Source: Pelobates cultripes (lineage: Eukaryota; Chordata; Amphibia; Anura; Pelobatidae). Taken from it: DNA of 64,000 nucleotides. Every line of letters begins with the position of its first letter. Position 1 is the first letter of the stretch. The position numbers and the translations under genes are program-made. Of the stretch, positions 25,350 through 36,837 are shown piece by piece. The DNA lies in the NCBI GenBank assembly GCA_933207985.1, contig OW240921.1, positions 772,611 to 836,610 on the forward strand. Direction: 5' to 3'. The notes beneath the pieces are model-generated. The model was not told the DNA's origin. It ran no database searches and worked only from the letters and a program-made list of their open reading frames with translations.

Positions 25350-26691
25350 TTAAAGCAGGGCTGGACAAAATTTGTTTGGAATCTAAGAGCTAGTTTTAAA
25401 AAAAAAGAAAAAAAAAAGTTAGGAGACATTTTTACTTAAACTAGCAAAGTTTAATTTTCAACGAGAAAAATGCAATTCCTAAAAAGGCACAATATAGTCA
25501 CCAGAACCACTACAGATTAATGTAGTTGTTCTTGTGTCTGTAGCCTGTACTTTAAATCTTTTCAGTGTTAACACTGCTTTTCCAGAGAAAAAGCAGTGTT
25601 TACATTGCTGTCTAGTAACATCTCTAGTGACAGTCACTCAGCCGGCCACTAGAGAGTCCTGTGTGTGCAGGACTCCACAGTGTGCAGTACCCATGTTTAG
25701 CGCTCTGCATGGAGGCGCTGAATGTTACCCATAGAAATCATGCGCAGTATCCTCCCAAAGCATTGGCTTAGCTGAGATCATAAAGATTGATCATCTCAGC
25801 CATGGAGGCGGGACCAGCCGCAGCATTGGAAAATCACCTTCCTCATGTGATCGGAGGGAGGCAGAGACCTAAACAGACTGACACACACAAACTCTCACAA
25901 ATTGACATTCATTTAAATCCACCCAGCCTCTTTACCTTTGGGAAAGCTAAGTGGATCCTTTCCCTGGATTCCAGTGGGACTGCTCTCTAATTTTCCCGCA
26001 GTTCCTCTCAGCTCCCCTGCTCTCTGTAGTGATGCCAGGGCTGGAGAGAGGTCATATTCCAGTTGCCGGCATAACTAAGGGAGCAGAGAAGTTGTCTAGT
26101 TGCCATGACGACCTGAGATTAGTAGAGTCCTGCCTGAAAGGAACACTATAGGGTCAGGAACATAAACATTTATTCCTGACCCTATAGTGTTAAAACCACC
26201 ATTTATCACTCAATGCCACCCACCCATTAAATATAGCAAATCTTCCCTTTATTCCAGTCTGCTGCTGATGGCTCTGCCACTTATCTGCCTCCTTTGCTGA
26301 CATGAGAAGTGGTTATCTGAGCCAACCACAATGCTTTCACATAGGAAAGCGATAGATTGGCTGAGGCTGTCAAGGAGGCAGATCAGGGGCATAGCCAGCA
26401 CAAGCCAATCAGCATCTCCAGATAGAAATACATTGAATCAATGCATCTCTATGAGGAAAGTTCAGCATCTGCATGCAGAGGGTGGAGACACTGAATGTCA
26501 GTCACACTATGCAGCACTGCCCAGGAAGCCATCTGAGGAGAGACCAGTGGAGATATCCATAGGCTGTAATGTAAACACTGAATTTCTCTGAAAAGACTGT
26601 TTACTGCAAAAAGCCTGAAGGGAATGATTCTACTCACCTGAAAAAAAATACAATAAGCTGCTGTTCTGGTGACTATATAGTGTCCCTTTAA
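25350..26691 (+). mobile_element. T2-type element, family 1, split by a hAT insertion in its terminus
   Basis: The original start TTAAAG is at 25350-25355. A hAT element follows, and the T2 body resumes after the duplicated octamer as GAACACTATAGGGTCAGG at 26141. It ends at TTAA 26688-26691 after GTGTCCCTTTAA. Removing the hAT restores a normal family-1 element of about 557 bp. Confidence 0.75.
25356..26132 (-). mobile_element. hAT-like composite element, inverted copy
   Basis: The left end CAGGGCTGGACAAAATTTG matches the inverted right end of 16761-17754, and the right end is GTAGAGTCCTG. The flanks CCTTAAAG and CCTGAAAG agree at 7 of 8 positions. Internally it carries a T2-like segment starting AAAAAGGCACAATATAGTCA, as do its sister copies. 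It encodes no transposase. Confidence 0.75.
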
Positions 26692-27739
26692 ATATTAAAT
26701 TCACTTTGACTTCTCACTTTAGAAAATAAAGTCAGAATATTCATACATCTGATGTCTTATATTAAACAAGTCTCCCCATGATTCTGCCCCCATCATATGG
26801 CAGTCAGTCTGCATGACACGCCACCACTTTCTCACTCACATGACCGCTATAGTCTACACAAATCTTTGCCATTTCTCAAACTAATCACGAGGAACACACG
26901 CAACTTTGAAATGCATCACTCAAGAGAGGTTTGTGTATAACTTTTCTATGTTCAAATGTAACCTGTTATAATGTACGGCTTATATACAAATAAGAGCCTC
27001 TGCAAATATTTTGCGGTGTATCGTACCACTATTTGCCCAGTTCAAGCACCTTTAATTTGTCGTATGCTTGGCTGGAAATTTATGGTTGCACACAAACTTT
27101 CACAAGATTCCTTAACAATTTAAACTACGCTAATCCTAAATGCACACAAAAACACACATTGCATAAAATATGTGCATGGGGTAAAAAATAATGCCTGTTT
27201 GACTCATGCTGAGTAAAATTAAGCTGTGAAATACGTTTGCTTTTAGTCCGCTTAATTAATGCTAAAGTTTGACCCCCCCCAAAAAAAAAGCTTTAAAAAA
27301 ACAAAAAACAAAAACAAAACACAACCTAGATATATATATAATCTTAATTAGCACCTGAAAGTACTCCCTACATCTGCCTGCTCTCTCAATCCCCCAACCA
27401 AATGAAAGATAACATAGCAAAGTTCACAGTGAGTTGATTGGTGTAAAACCCCTGCAAAGTTTATGCCAAAGAAGGCAACTAAAGACTGAGCACATGGGAT
27501 CTACGCCTGGGCTCACTGACTATTTATAGCAACTTAACTAAATATACCAACTCATTCTCAAGCTAAGTGTTGGGTGCAAAGGACAGAACACATGCTTAAA
27601 TTAACACTATACAAACATGTATTCATGAAACTATAGGATTTAACTATTTAAGTCCCCGTCCCCACTCCTCTCACTAAATATTCGATTTTACTCTGCTCCC
27701 CCCCACCGCGCCGGTCTTGCCGCGGGCTTTATCTTATCT
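26692..27739. other. Intergenic stretch, nothing recognised
   Basis: This is AT-rich unique-looking sequence with poly-C/poly-A runs near 27272-27320. I found no open frame or RNA gene to report. Confidence 0.45.
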
Positions 27740-27983
27740 ATTGCTCTTATGTACCAAGCGATGCGCTGCACCAATCAGCATCTCCTAATACAGATACATT
27801 GAATCAATACATCTCTGTAGGGCGCGTTCACATGTAAAGCGTCTGAGTGACAACCACTAGAGGTCTTACTAAGCAGCAATGCAAACACTGCCTTTTCTCT
27901 GAAAAGGCGTCAGGTACAGGCTATAGACACCAGAACCACAACATTCAGCTGCAGTGTTTCTGGTGACAATAGTGCCCCTATAA
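27740..27983. mobile_element. T2-type fragment
   Basis: CACCAATCAGCATCTCCTAA, ACTAGAGGTCTTACTAAGCA and the end TTCTGGTGACAATAGTGCCC are landmarks of the T2 variant that lies inside the hAT composites. The left end is absent and the terminal TTTAA has decayed to TATAA. Confidence 0.45.
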
Positions 27984-28099
27984 CTAGAAACTTGCTTAGC
28001 TCTACCCAGGACCTAGAAGGCGAGTCATTTTGATGAATTACAGAGAACACAGATAAAAGGCAGAAGTAAAGCTTTAGAAAATTAATATTTCTCAAGAAG

Positions 28100-28605
28100 A
28101 GCCTGACTAAACAGTGAGAAAGACCGCAACCGGACGCCTATTCTATGGGATGCTGAGAGGAAGTGACAGCACTTCCTCCCAAACAGAGCACGCCGGCTGG
28201 AGGAAGAGGGAAAACAGAGGGGAAGTGAGCAGCTGCACACATCTGCAGTGTTTATATAGCTGCCATGCAACACCTCTAGGTGCAGTCAGATGGTCACTAA
28301 AGGTGCTTCCTGGGTCAGTGCTGTAGTATGACGGTGAACGTTCTTCATAGAGATGCCGATTGGGGCAGTGCAGGTCATGCACAATAGCCCCCAAATGCTT
28401 TCCTATGGGAAAGCACTGGATTGGCTGAGATCAGATTATCTCCCCATGGAGGCAGAGCCAGATGCAGCGAGGCCAAAGCAGAGTGGGAGAAGAAGAGAGT
28501 AAAATTACTTTTGTCTGAGACTTGAGGAGGGCCAAACACCTAAAGCCACTTTGGAACTATAGTGTCAGAAATAAAACTGCAACTGACCCTATATTATTCC
28601 TTTAA
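28100..28605. mobile_element. Degraded T2-type element ending at 28605
   Basis: CAAATGCTTTCCTATGGGAA, GGCTGAGATCAGATTATCTC and the end CTGACCCTATATTATTCCTT then TAA indicate a decayed family-1-like element in inverted orientation. Its final TTAA (28602-28605) is also the first TTAA of the next element. The left border is not resolved. Confidence 0.45.
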
Positions 28606-29385
28606 AGGAACACTAGTCACCTAAATTACTTTAGCTAAATAAAGCAGTTTTAGTGTATAGATCATTCCCCTGCATTTTCACTGCTCAATTCACTGTCATT
28701 TAGGAGTTAAATCACTTTGTTTCTCTTTATGCAGCCCTAGCCACACATCCCCTGGCTATGATTGACAGAGCCTGTGTTCTATCAAATTCCCCTACCCATG
28801 AAAATCCCCTACCCTAGTCACTTCCGGTGAGGGGAATCAGCTGGATCCTGTGCTGCACATGCGTGCTAGCACTCCTGCTACTCCTCCACAGCAAGGTCTT
28901 GGAAGGAAAGTAAAATTAGTTTTACACTTTCATTATAGTTAGTGCATTCACTAAGCTTAGGACATGGGACAATTAGGGTTAATGTTAGGGTTCAAAACAC
29001 CTGCATGAAAAAAATAAAACTGGTTTCACTTTCAAACAGATGTAATTTACCTTAAATAATTGTATCTCAATCTCTAAATTGAACTTTAATCACATACAGG
29101 AGGCTCTTGCAGGGTCTAGCAAGCTATTAACATAGCAGGGGATAAGAAAATCTTAATTAAAGAGAACTTGCAATAAAGAAAGCCTAAATAGGGCTCTCTT
29201 TACAGGAAGTGTTTATGGAAGGCTGTGCAAATCACATGCAGGGAGGTGTGACTAGGGTTCATAAACAAAGGGATTTAACTCCTAAATAGCAGAGGATTGA
29301 GCAGTGAGGCTGCAGGGGCATGTTCTATACACCAAAACTGCTTCATTAAGCTAAAGTTGTTCAGGTGACTATAGTGTCCCTTTAA
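28602..29385 (+). mobile_element. T2-type element, family 3
   Basis: It starts TTAAAGGAACACTAGTCACC and ends CAGGTGACTATAGTGTCCC then TTTAA. The long inverted ends include AAGCAGTTTTAGTGTATAGA at the left and TATACACCAAAACTGCTTCA at the right. It is bounded by TTAA at 28602-28605 and 29382-29385. At 784 bp it is the fullest copy of the family here. Confidence 0.8.
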
Positions 29386-30307
29386 ATGTGTATCAGAAAT
29401 ACAGGAGCATAAAGTCTGGGATTTCCATAAACAGATAATTTTGGCCCAGTGATCACTTCACTAACAAGAAGGAGATTTGGCTACATTGCCCCAAATTCAA
29501 GTAGCCCGGTTCCCTATCCCAGTAAAAAGAAACAAGTGATGGCACTTACAGTTAAAACAGTATTTTTGAAAATATAAAAGCTACTTGCTTAGATAGAAAA
29601 ATAGAGCCATTAAAATACAAGTCTCACAATTGAACACTGAGCTGTTCAAAGATGAATTACATTTTGTTTCTCAATTGATAAAAACAGAAAATAGTGCAAA
29701 GTGTGGATCTACTGTATGAGAATACACGTGAGGGGAAGCTAGCTGAAGAACGATCTTTAAAGTTAGATTACTTTTTGGTGAGTGATTACAGGAGTAGTGC
29801 CAAGAGATCCTTAATTGCCTGGTGATAGTGTGGGTTCATCTGAGGTCTGAACTAAATACAAGACCTGATGCTATAAATAACTTAATAAAATAGGCAATAG
29901 GGCATGATGAGAAATACAAACTAGGCTACTTCCGTTTCACTTCTTAGCACAGGAGTGAAGCATGACATAACAAAACAGCCGCACTGTTATTTTTAAAAGG
30001 CTATTTAAAAAGCAGCCAAATTATCCAAGCTTTGCTTAGAAATCATGACGACAGTTGGACACGTTAGTAGGACAATATGGCTTTAGAAATACAAATTTCG
30101 TTACTTACCCTATGCTATCCATGTTCCTAGTTAGTTTTATGGTCCTCCATGTTCAGTATTATATCTATAAGTAGTTTTTTTTACTTCATTTTTCCATTGC
30201 ATAGTTTCCTTCTGCTGCCACCCTGAAGTCATGCTTCATTGGAGACTGCAGGCACATGAGCAGTGATTGCTGCGACCCGCCATTGATTCTGTCATAAAAA
30301 AAATCAT
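29386..30307. other. Intergenic stretch, nothing recognised
   Basis: This is unique-looking AT-rich sequence without open frames of note. Confidence 0.45.
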
Positions 30308-30700
30308 TTAAAGGATCACTATAAGGTCAGGAACACAAACATGTATTCCTGACCCTATAGTGCTAACCCACCACCCCCCTTAAAAGCAATTAAAATTCAC
30401 CTTGTTTCCAGCGCTGCACGGGTGCGTTGGCGCTAGCTCCGTCCCTTCAGAATTGTCGATTTTTAGCCAATGGGAAAGCATTGGATAAAATCTGCAAGGG
30501 GGCGGGCCAAACACTGTTTTGGCCAATCAGCACCTCCTCATAGAGATGCATTGAATCAATGTATCTCTATGAGGTAAATTAAATATCCCCATGCAGAGCG
30601 TGGAGACCCTAAACAGCAGTGCCGCCTACTGTGCAGTACTGAGCCAGGAAGCACCACCAGTGGCCATCTGAGGAGTGCCCACTTGGAGGTGTCCCTAGGG

Positions 30701-31151
30701 CAGTGATGGCGAACCTTTTTGAGCCAGAGTGCCCAAACCGCAATACATGCCAACTTTTTTTTTCCCTCAAAGTTCCAACACGGTAATTAAACCTGAATAC
30801 TGAGGTTTAAGTTTAGAAAAAAACAACTTGTACAGTTGTGCGAACTAATTAACATCTTTTGTTTTAAAAGAAGTAGTCAACAATGATATAGATAAAATTA
30901 AGTTTATATTTATTAGTATCTCCAACATATGCAATACATACACACAGACTGCTTAATACATACACACACACAGACAGACTGCTAAATACACACACAATGC
31001 TGAATACAGACTGTATACATGCTGAATACACACACACATATACTACATTCAGGGGTGCAGTGTATGTGTTTGTGTGTAAGGGTGTGGAGTGTGTGTCGAG
31101 TGTCGTGTGTGTAGGGGGGAGGGGAGATACATAAAAAAAAAAAAATTTAAG

Positions 31152-31207
<56 letters not shown>

Positions 31208-31515
31208 CAGTATTGCACCCTCCCTTCTTACCTTTGGTGAAAGGGGGGAAAACAGCCATCCCTGGTGGTCCGGTGGTGGTAAGTATGCGACAGGGAAGCA
31301 GCTGTCCTCCCGCGCGATGGTAACGCGTGGCAACGCTCCACACAGCATCGCGCGGGAGGACAGGAGAGCTGCTATCTCGATCCCTCCCCCTGCCTCCGGA
31401 CACGGAAGCAGAGTAGGTGCCTACTCAGCATTGATGGCGAACCTATGGCCGCGTGCCCACAGAGAAGGCCCGGCGTGCGACCTGTGGTACTTGTGCCATA
31501 GTTTCGCCATCACTG
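30701..31515. mobile_element. hAT element (815 bp) with perfect 8-bp duplication CCCTAGGG
   Basis: The left terminus CAGTGATGGCGAACCTTTTT and the right terminus ATAGTTTCGCCATCACTG are inverted repeats. CCCTAGGG flanks both sides (30693-30700 and 31516-31523) and fits the nnnTAnnn consensus of Buster-type hAT targets. The interior has an (AT)n run (31156-31202) and the arm GTGCCCACAGAGAAGGCCC. It encodes no transposase. Confidence 0.9.
31156..31202. repeat. (AT)n microsatellite inside hAT element
   Basis: This is an uninterrupted TATATA run. Open frames on both strands around it are artefacts. Confidence 0.95.
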
Positions 31516-31743
31516 CCCTAGGGGCAATGTAAACACTACCTTAGTGTTTGCATAAAACTGCTTGCATATAATGATTATACTCACTAAAACAACTACATTC
31601 ACATGTAGTTGTTCTAGGACTATAGTGTCCCTTTAATGTCATTAAGGAATGCCTGGGTAGGAGAGCCAGGAAGTTGCATTCCCGGCTTTCTTATGCAGCT
31701 GCACCTCCAAATACTAAGATAACTAAATCACATTTGAGGGGAA

Positions 31744-31821
31744 ATTAAAGGGGAGTAGGACTGTAGGACTAAAACACTTTAAACTACATGAAGTAGTTAT
31801 AGTAAGTACAGTATTCCTTTA
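31744..31821. mobile_element. Short T2-like remnant
   Basis: TTAAAGGGGAGTAGGACTG at the left and GTACAGTATTCCTTTAA at the right resemble the two ends of a T2 element, with almost nothing between. It is weakly conserved. Confidence 0.35.
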
Positions 31822-31929
31822 ATGTATAGAATTATTTTGCAATTTATTCTACTCTAACTCCTCACATGGGTATTTGGCAAGTACATGTATTACATACTCA
31901 ATTCAGCTCGCTGTCAACCTACACTTATC

Positions 31930-32156
31930 TGTAAAGGGATACTATAGTTCCAGGAACACAAAGCTGTATTCCTGGCACTATTGCTTCCAGTCTGGTAGAC
32001 TGCCACTGGAGGCAGACTTATTGCTGCAATATAAACATTGCAGTTTATCTGGAACTGCAATATTTAAAACATTGCAGTCCTAAATGCATTAGGGACACTG
32101 CACCCAGACCACTTCAATTAACTGAAGTGGTCTGGGGGCCTATAGTGTTCCTTTAA
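31930..32156 (-). mobile_element. T2-type element, family 2, short copy
   Basis: It starts TGTAAAGGGATACTATAGTT and ends GGGCCTATAGTGTTCCTTTAA (TTAA at 32153-32156). CACCCAGACCACTTCAATTA and the ACATTGCAGTTTATCTGGAA palindrome place it in family 2. It is internally deleted compared with 36838-37228. Confidence 0.65.
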
Positions 32157-33566
32157 TTCAATCTGTTCCTCTTCTCTCCCTTACTCCTAATCGGTTCTTT
32201 TCTTCTTTCTCAATCTTTTTCTTCTAAAATACATACGCGTTTCATTACTACTTGACAAAAGGTGGAGTTACCTTTGTGGACTTTGCTAACTTTTTGCTCC
32301 TGACAGACAAAGAACCAGCAGGAAGACCATGGAGGCAGCTGCGAGGGACAGGTTCATGTAAATAATACTCACCTTCCCCTGCCCCCCAAAGCCACCAAGC
32401 AAGAGAATCACAATCGGGGGTCTTTGCAAACTATGCAAAGTCCCCAAGGAGGAGACAGAGTTGACCAATCATGGCAGCATTTACTCATGGGTTAGCCCCC
32501 CATTTTCCTTTTACATATGTTCAGATTCAATTGGTGCTGGTACTTAGCTCAATTTTCACACTTCAGTACATTGGTCGTTCATTGGGATCTTAGATACATC
32601 ATTAGCACTCATTTTTAACCACACATGATTTTACGGTTTAGTTATGTTGCACAAGTAAGTGTCTTATTTTTGCACATTGAGTTTTACATGTATTGTATAT
32701 TTGCATCTTAGTGGATACTAAGGCACTTTATGTGTTGAAACGGTTGTAGGCAGTTCATTAATGCACTTAATATTAAGCACTTTAGAATGAATCGGTTACC
32801 AATTACATCTATACCAATTACAATTTATTTAATAAGGACAGGATGCAGCTCAGAGCACTTCACTAGTGCACTTTATGGTTATGCACCCTGTCCAGTTGCA
32901 CATTTTCTATATATATATTGTCACTCCCTTAATAAGAGGATATATAAATATTTCACTTTGATATTATATGCTTTTATTATAGTGAATTATGCATGTACTT
33001 TATTGCACTTGGTATTATGGGTGGATGTCTTATGATGGTATCTAAACATTTTGATCCCATACGAATGTTTAGTCTCTGTTTTATATCTTTAAGTATTCTG
33101 TTTTGTGATTTTGTTCAATATATAGTTGAATTCGTACACACTATTTGGCTTCTCCAGTTGTTTCCTGTTTGATCAGTTTATATGTCCTGCATAGGATCCT
33201 GTAGGTGGTTGGCATCTGCACTGCCATAGGAGCTAGCTTTACCCTGCCCCCTCTCTGTGGGAGGTTCTGTAGTCTAATTGGGGCTAGTTGGTGTGTCCTG
33301 CCCTCTTCAGTAAGCTGAAGCCACGCCCACATTTATGCATGACAGTGTAATCACATTTATGCACACCCAATGGCAGGGAAGTGGTTCTGAAGTCCCCCCG
33401 ATCTAGAAAATAAGTGTTTGGATCCATGTGATCAGAACTGCAGTGTTATTTGTTAGTTTATTTCTTTTTGCTCTGGAGTGGATTCAGCTGGGAACTCTGG
33501 GTGAGGCAATGGACTGAATTGACTACACCAATGTTTAATTATAGATTGTTAATTGATCACTAAATG
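32157..33566. other. Intergenic stretch, nothing assigned
   Basis: This region is AT-rich and recurrently uses words such as GCACTTTA and TATTAAGCACTTTAG, which may be a decayed repeat I cannot name. Short open frames (32286-32468, 32787-33035, 33141-33332) resemble no proteins. Confidence 0.35.
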
Positions 33567-34545
33567 CAGGGCTCGACAAATCCACGGTGCCAGGGCGACT
33601 AAATATTTTGCCCTGGTGCCGGGATTGGGCAGCCCCGTCCCCTCCTGTCTCAATCCCCATGCATCTCTCTGTGCGCCGAGAGGAAGTGAAGAACTGTAAT
33701 TACTTCCTCCCGGTGCAAAGGCAGCGCAAGGGAATGGCAGGACACCAGGTAAAGACAGCTCTGCTCCGCGCACCCATGCCGCAGAGCCAACCAGCCTTTA
33801 CCCTGCGTGACCTCGGCACCGGGAGGAAGTTATTATGGTTCCTTTCACTTCCTCACGGCGCACACAGAGCTGATTGCGGCTGCAGAGACAGGAGGAGGCG
33901 GAGGAAGGGAGTCTGGAACAGCGGCTGCTTACTCCCATTAGCCGCAGCCAGCCCCAGTATCAAGATGTCACATGCTGCTGCCCAGTCCCAAAGCAGCCAC
34001 CCTCCTGAGCCTAGAACGTACGTGTGTGTGAGAGAGAGTCTGTCAGTGAATGTGTATGTTTAGGTCACCAGCCCCCTCCGATCGCATTTGGAATGTTTTT
34101 ACTCATCTTTTTTCCCAGGGCCTTGCCGGTCTCGCAGTAGCTAGCCCACCTCAAAAAGCCAAGATTATCAATTACTTATCAGCATCTCCTCATAGAGATG
34201 CATTATATTAATAAAAAGCATCTCTATGGGGAATGTTCAGCGCCTCCATGCAGAGCGTGAAGACCCTGAATGAAGGCACTGCACATTGTGGATTAAGACA
34301 GACACTTTTGTGGCCATCTGAGTGACAGCCACTAGAGGTGTTACTAGGCAACAATGTAAAAACTGCCTCATCTCTGAAAATGGCAGCTTTTACATTGAAA
34401 AGTCTGCATGGACAGGCTATACACACCAGAGCCATTACATTAAGCTGTAGTGGTTCTGGTGAATAGTGTTCCTTTAAGAATTGTATTTTTTTTTTTTGTT
34501 GGGGACACCGGGCTCCTAGATTGAAAGCAAATTTGTCAAGCCCCG
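33567..34545 (+). mobile_element. hAT-like composite element
   Basis: It starts CAGGGCTCGACAAATCCAC and ends AATTTGTCAAGCCCCG. The flanks ACTAAATG and ACCTAATG agree at 6 of 8 positions. As in 16761-17754 the right third carries a T2-like segment, ending GTGGTTCTGGTGAATAGTG then TTCCTTTAAG. The 158-codon open frame at 33587-34063 lies wholly inside the element and resembles no protein. Confidence 0.75.
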
Positions 34546-34876
34546 ACCTAATGAGTTTGTTTTACACTTTCACTATGCTTTGGCCTATGAACGGGTATTT
34601 CTAGTGTGATGTATCTTGACAAAGACCCTTTCAGAGGTCGAAATGTTGCTGTGTCTCACTTTTCCAAATAAATAAAGTTGCAGATACTTGGAGTGACTGC
34701 CACTGATATCTATTCCCTGGAGCTGGCCCATGATCCAGTTTAGCACCAGGATCGTCATGTGATTGGAGTGCGTTTTTTTTTTTTTTTTAAATCTTTTTGC
34801 AGCAGTTTGGAAAGAGTCTGCTTAAGAAGGCTTAGCTATTTCTTTAATGCTCACGAAGCAATATTTTTGTAGCCTT
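34546..34876. other. Intergenic stretch with a possible retroelement tail motif
   Basis: GAAATGTTGCTGTGTCTCAC followed by AATAAATAAAG (about 34640-34680) resembles a motif often seen near the ends of amphibian dispersed repeats, where a GAAACGT-type word precedes an A-rich tail. A weaker relative, GGGAACTGAAACGTCAACCT, lies near 16060. Nothing else is recognised. Confidence 0.3.
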
Positions 34877-35215
34877 GCCAGGGTTCAGCCACTTGCCCCT
34901 GAAGATCCAGCAATAGCACATCTATGAGTTCGCCAGCCTGGATACCCCCCTTAGTGACCGGAGGACAGACCCAATCTCTCCCTTAGGGGATGAAAGCGGT
35001 CCACTGCATTCATGCCAGGGTTCAGCCTCTTATCCCTGAAGCCAACAGCACATCTCTGAGTCGCCAACCTGGGTACCTCCTTCAACGACCTGGGGTTTTA
35101 CCCAACTATCTCCCTCAGCAGATGAAGGCTGTCCAATGCAAACATGCTGGAGCAAAGCCTATTTCCCTTGAAGACCCAGCAAACAGCACTTCCATAAGGT
35201 GACTCCCTGGGTATA
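34877..35215 (+). repeat. Diverged tandem repeat, about 135-bp unit, 2.5 copies
   Basis: Units start GCCAGGGTTCAGCC at 34877 and 35014 and GCTGGAGCAAAGCC at 35146. Each then carries CCCTGAAG, CAGCA, a G-T-CGCC or G-GACT word and CTGG-TA. The copies are well diverged, so the array is old. No gene is seen. Confidence 0.65.
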
Positions 35216-35756
35216 ACTATGTATTCCACCTAGTCTGGTTGTTTTAACCGTTCCACCACTAGTGATGAGAAATGGCATATGGGGTACAGATGGAAGCCTA
35301 TAGTTTAAACATTTTAGGCTGTCAGTTGTTCAAATCCCCATTTGCTGCTGCAATTCAGGCCTGCCGTTGTTCATCTGTCTCTATGGCTATTTAGTACATT
35401 TTCCCTCTTCAGGAAAGAGCATTAGTAATTTAGATTAAAGACTAGTATAGGCACCTGGGTTTCTGATCTTTCAGTTCCTCCCAGTTGCTTACATTAGGCT
35501 TCCTAACAAATGGGTCACATTTAGGTAAGTTTATACATACAATAATGCATGGTATAAAAGAGTGCTGATAATAAATATCCTGGTTGTATAAAGTCTTAAT
35601 AAATACTTTACTTCCAGTAATTTTTCAGTTTATTCCTGCTTGATGTTTGCTAGCCAGGGTATGACTTTTCGTTCAGCATTGTCTGGAATTTCGGTCTGAC
35701 CTCTTGAAGTTTTGTCTTTGACAAGGGTCATACATTGGGTATCTAATCTCTATTGG
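35216..35756. other. Intergenic stretch, nothing recognised
   Basis: This is unique-looking sequence to the 3' tail of the CR1-type LINE. Confidence 0.4.
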
Positions 35757-36645
35757 AAAAATATAGAATGTGACGGCAGATAATCATTCGGCCCATCTAG
35801 TCTGCCCAATATTTCAAAAAACTTTTAAATAGTCCCTGGCCTTATCTTAATTCTAGGATAGCCTTATGCCTATCCCATGCATGCTTAAACTCATTTACTG
35901 TGTTAACCTCTACCACTTCAGCTACAAGGCTATTCCATGCATCCACTACCCTCTCGGTAAAGTAATACTTCCTGATATTATTTTTAAACCTTTGCCCCTC
36001 TAATTGTTGTGGTAGTTTTTCTTCTTTTAAATATAGTCTCCTTTACTGTGTTGATTCCCTTTATGTATTTAAATGTTTCTATCATATCCCCCAGTCTTGT
36101 CTTTCCTCCAAGCTATACATGTTAAGATCCTTTAACCTTTCTTGGTAAGTTTTATCCTGCAATCCATGAACCAGTTTAGTAGCCCTTCTCTGAACTCTCT
36201 CTAAGGTATCAATATCCTGCTGAAGATACAGTCTCCAGTACTGCGTACAATACTCCAAGTGAGGTCTCACCAGTGTCCTGTACAATGGCATGAGCACTTC
36301 CCTCTTCCTACTGCGAATACCTCTCCCTATACAACCAAGCATTCTGCTAGCATTTCCTGCTGCTCTATTACATTGTCTGCCTGCCTTTAAGTCATCAGAA
36401 AAAATTACCCCTAAATCCCTTTCCTCAGATGTTGAGGTTAGTAGGGTATCAAATATCCTATACTCTGCCCTTGGGTTTTTACGTCCAAGATGCATTATCT
36501 TTCACTTATCCACATTAAATGTCAGTTGCCACAGCTCTGATCATTTTTCTAAATCATTTGCCATTTGACTTACCCCTCCTGGAACATCAACCCTGTTGCA
36601 AATATTAGTATGATCAGCGAAGACATACCTTACCCTCAAGACCTT
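35757..36645 (-). pseudogene. CR1-type LINE 3' end: reverse transcriptase C-terminus, inactive
   Basis: On the minus strand the remnant begins VFADHTNI (about 36632), the RT catalytic box, followed by LEKWSELWQLTFNVDKWKIM. The frame at 36082-36495 continues MHLGRKNPRAEY, SEERDLGVIFSDDLK, LMPLYRTLVRPHLEYCTQYW and DTLERVQRRATKLVHGL. These are the thumb and C-terminal motifs of CR1/L2-clade reverse transcriptases. The 3' end carries GGGCAGACTAGATGGGCCGA, the tail typical of amphibian CR1-like LINEs. FADD is changed to FADH and there are later stops, so it is dead. The 5' part is missing, as is usual for LINEs. Confidence 0.88.
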
Positions 36646-36837
36646 CTGCAATATCACAATATATGTTTAGTTTCTAGACCGTGTTTTTGTTTTAAGAAGG
36701 TTCACTTCTTCTAATTTATTTTATTATTCTACATAAGACAGACAATGACTGGTGCTTTATTTCTTACAAGAGTTTGTCTTGCATTAGTTTAGCCTTGTTC
36801 ATTTTTATATGTTTGGTTAGCATGACCTTAAAGGACC

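Larger units (their letters stand above)
30308..31636 (+). mobile_element. T2-type element, family 1, interrupted by a hAT element
   Basis: It starts TTAAAGGATCACTATAAGGT and ends GACTATAGTGTCCCTTTAA (TTAA at 31633-31636). The body breaks at 30700 and resumes at 31516/31524 (GCAATGTAAACACTACC), with a hAT element between. Without it the copy is about 506 bp. Confidence 0.8.

Noticed and set aside
31089..31532. 147-codon plus-strand frame through an (AT)n run
   Set aside because: It spans a microsatellite and both parts of a hAT element. The IYIYIY stretch is a repeat artefact.
33587..34063. 158-codon open frame at 33587-34063
   Set aside because: It lies entirely within a non-autonomous hAT element, in a GC-rich part, and resembles no protein.
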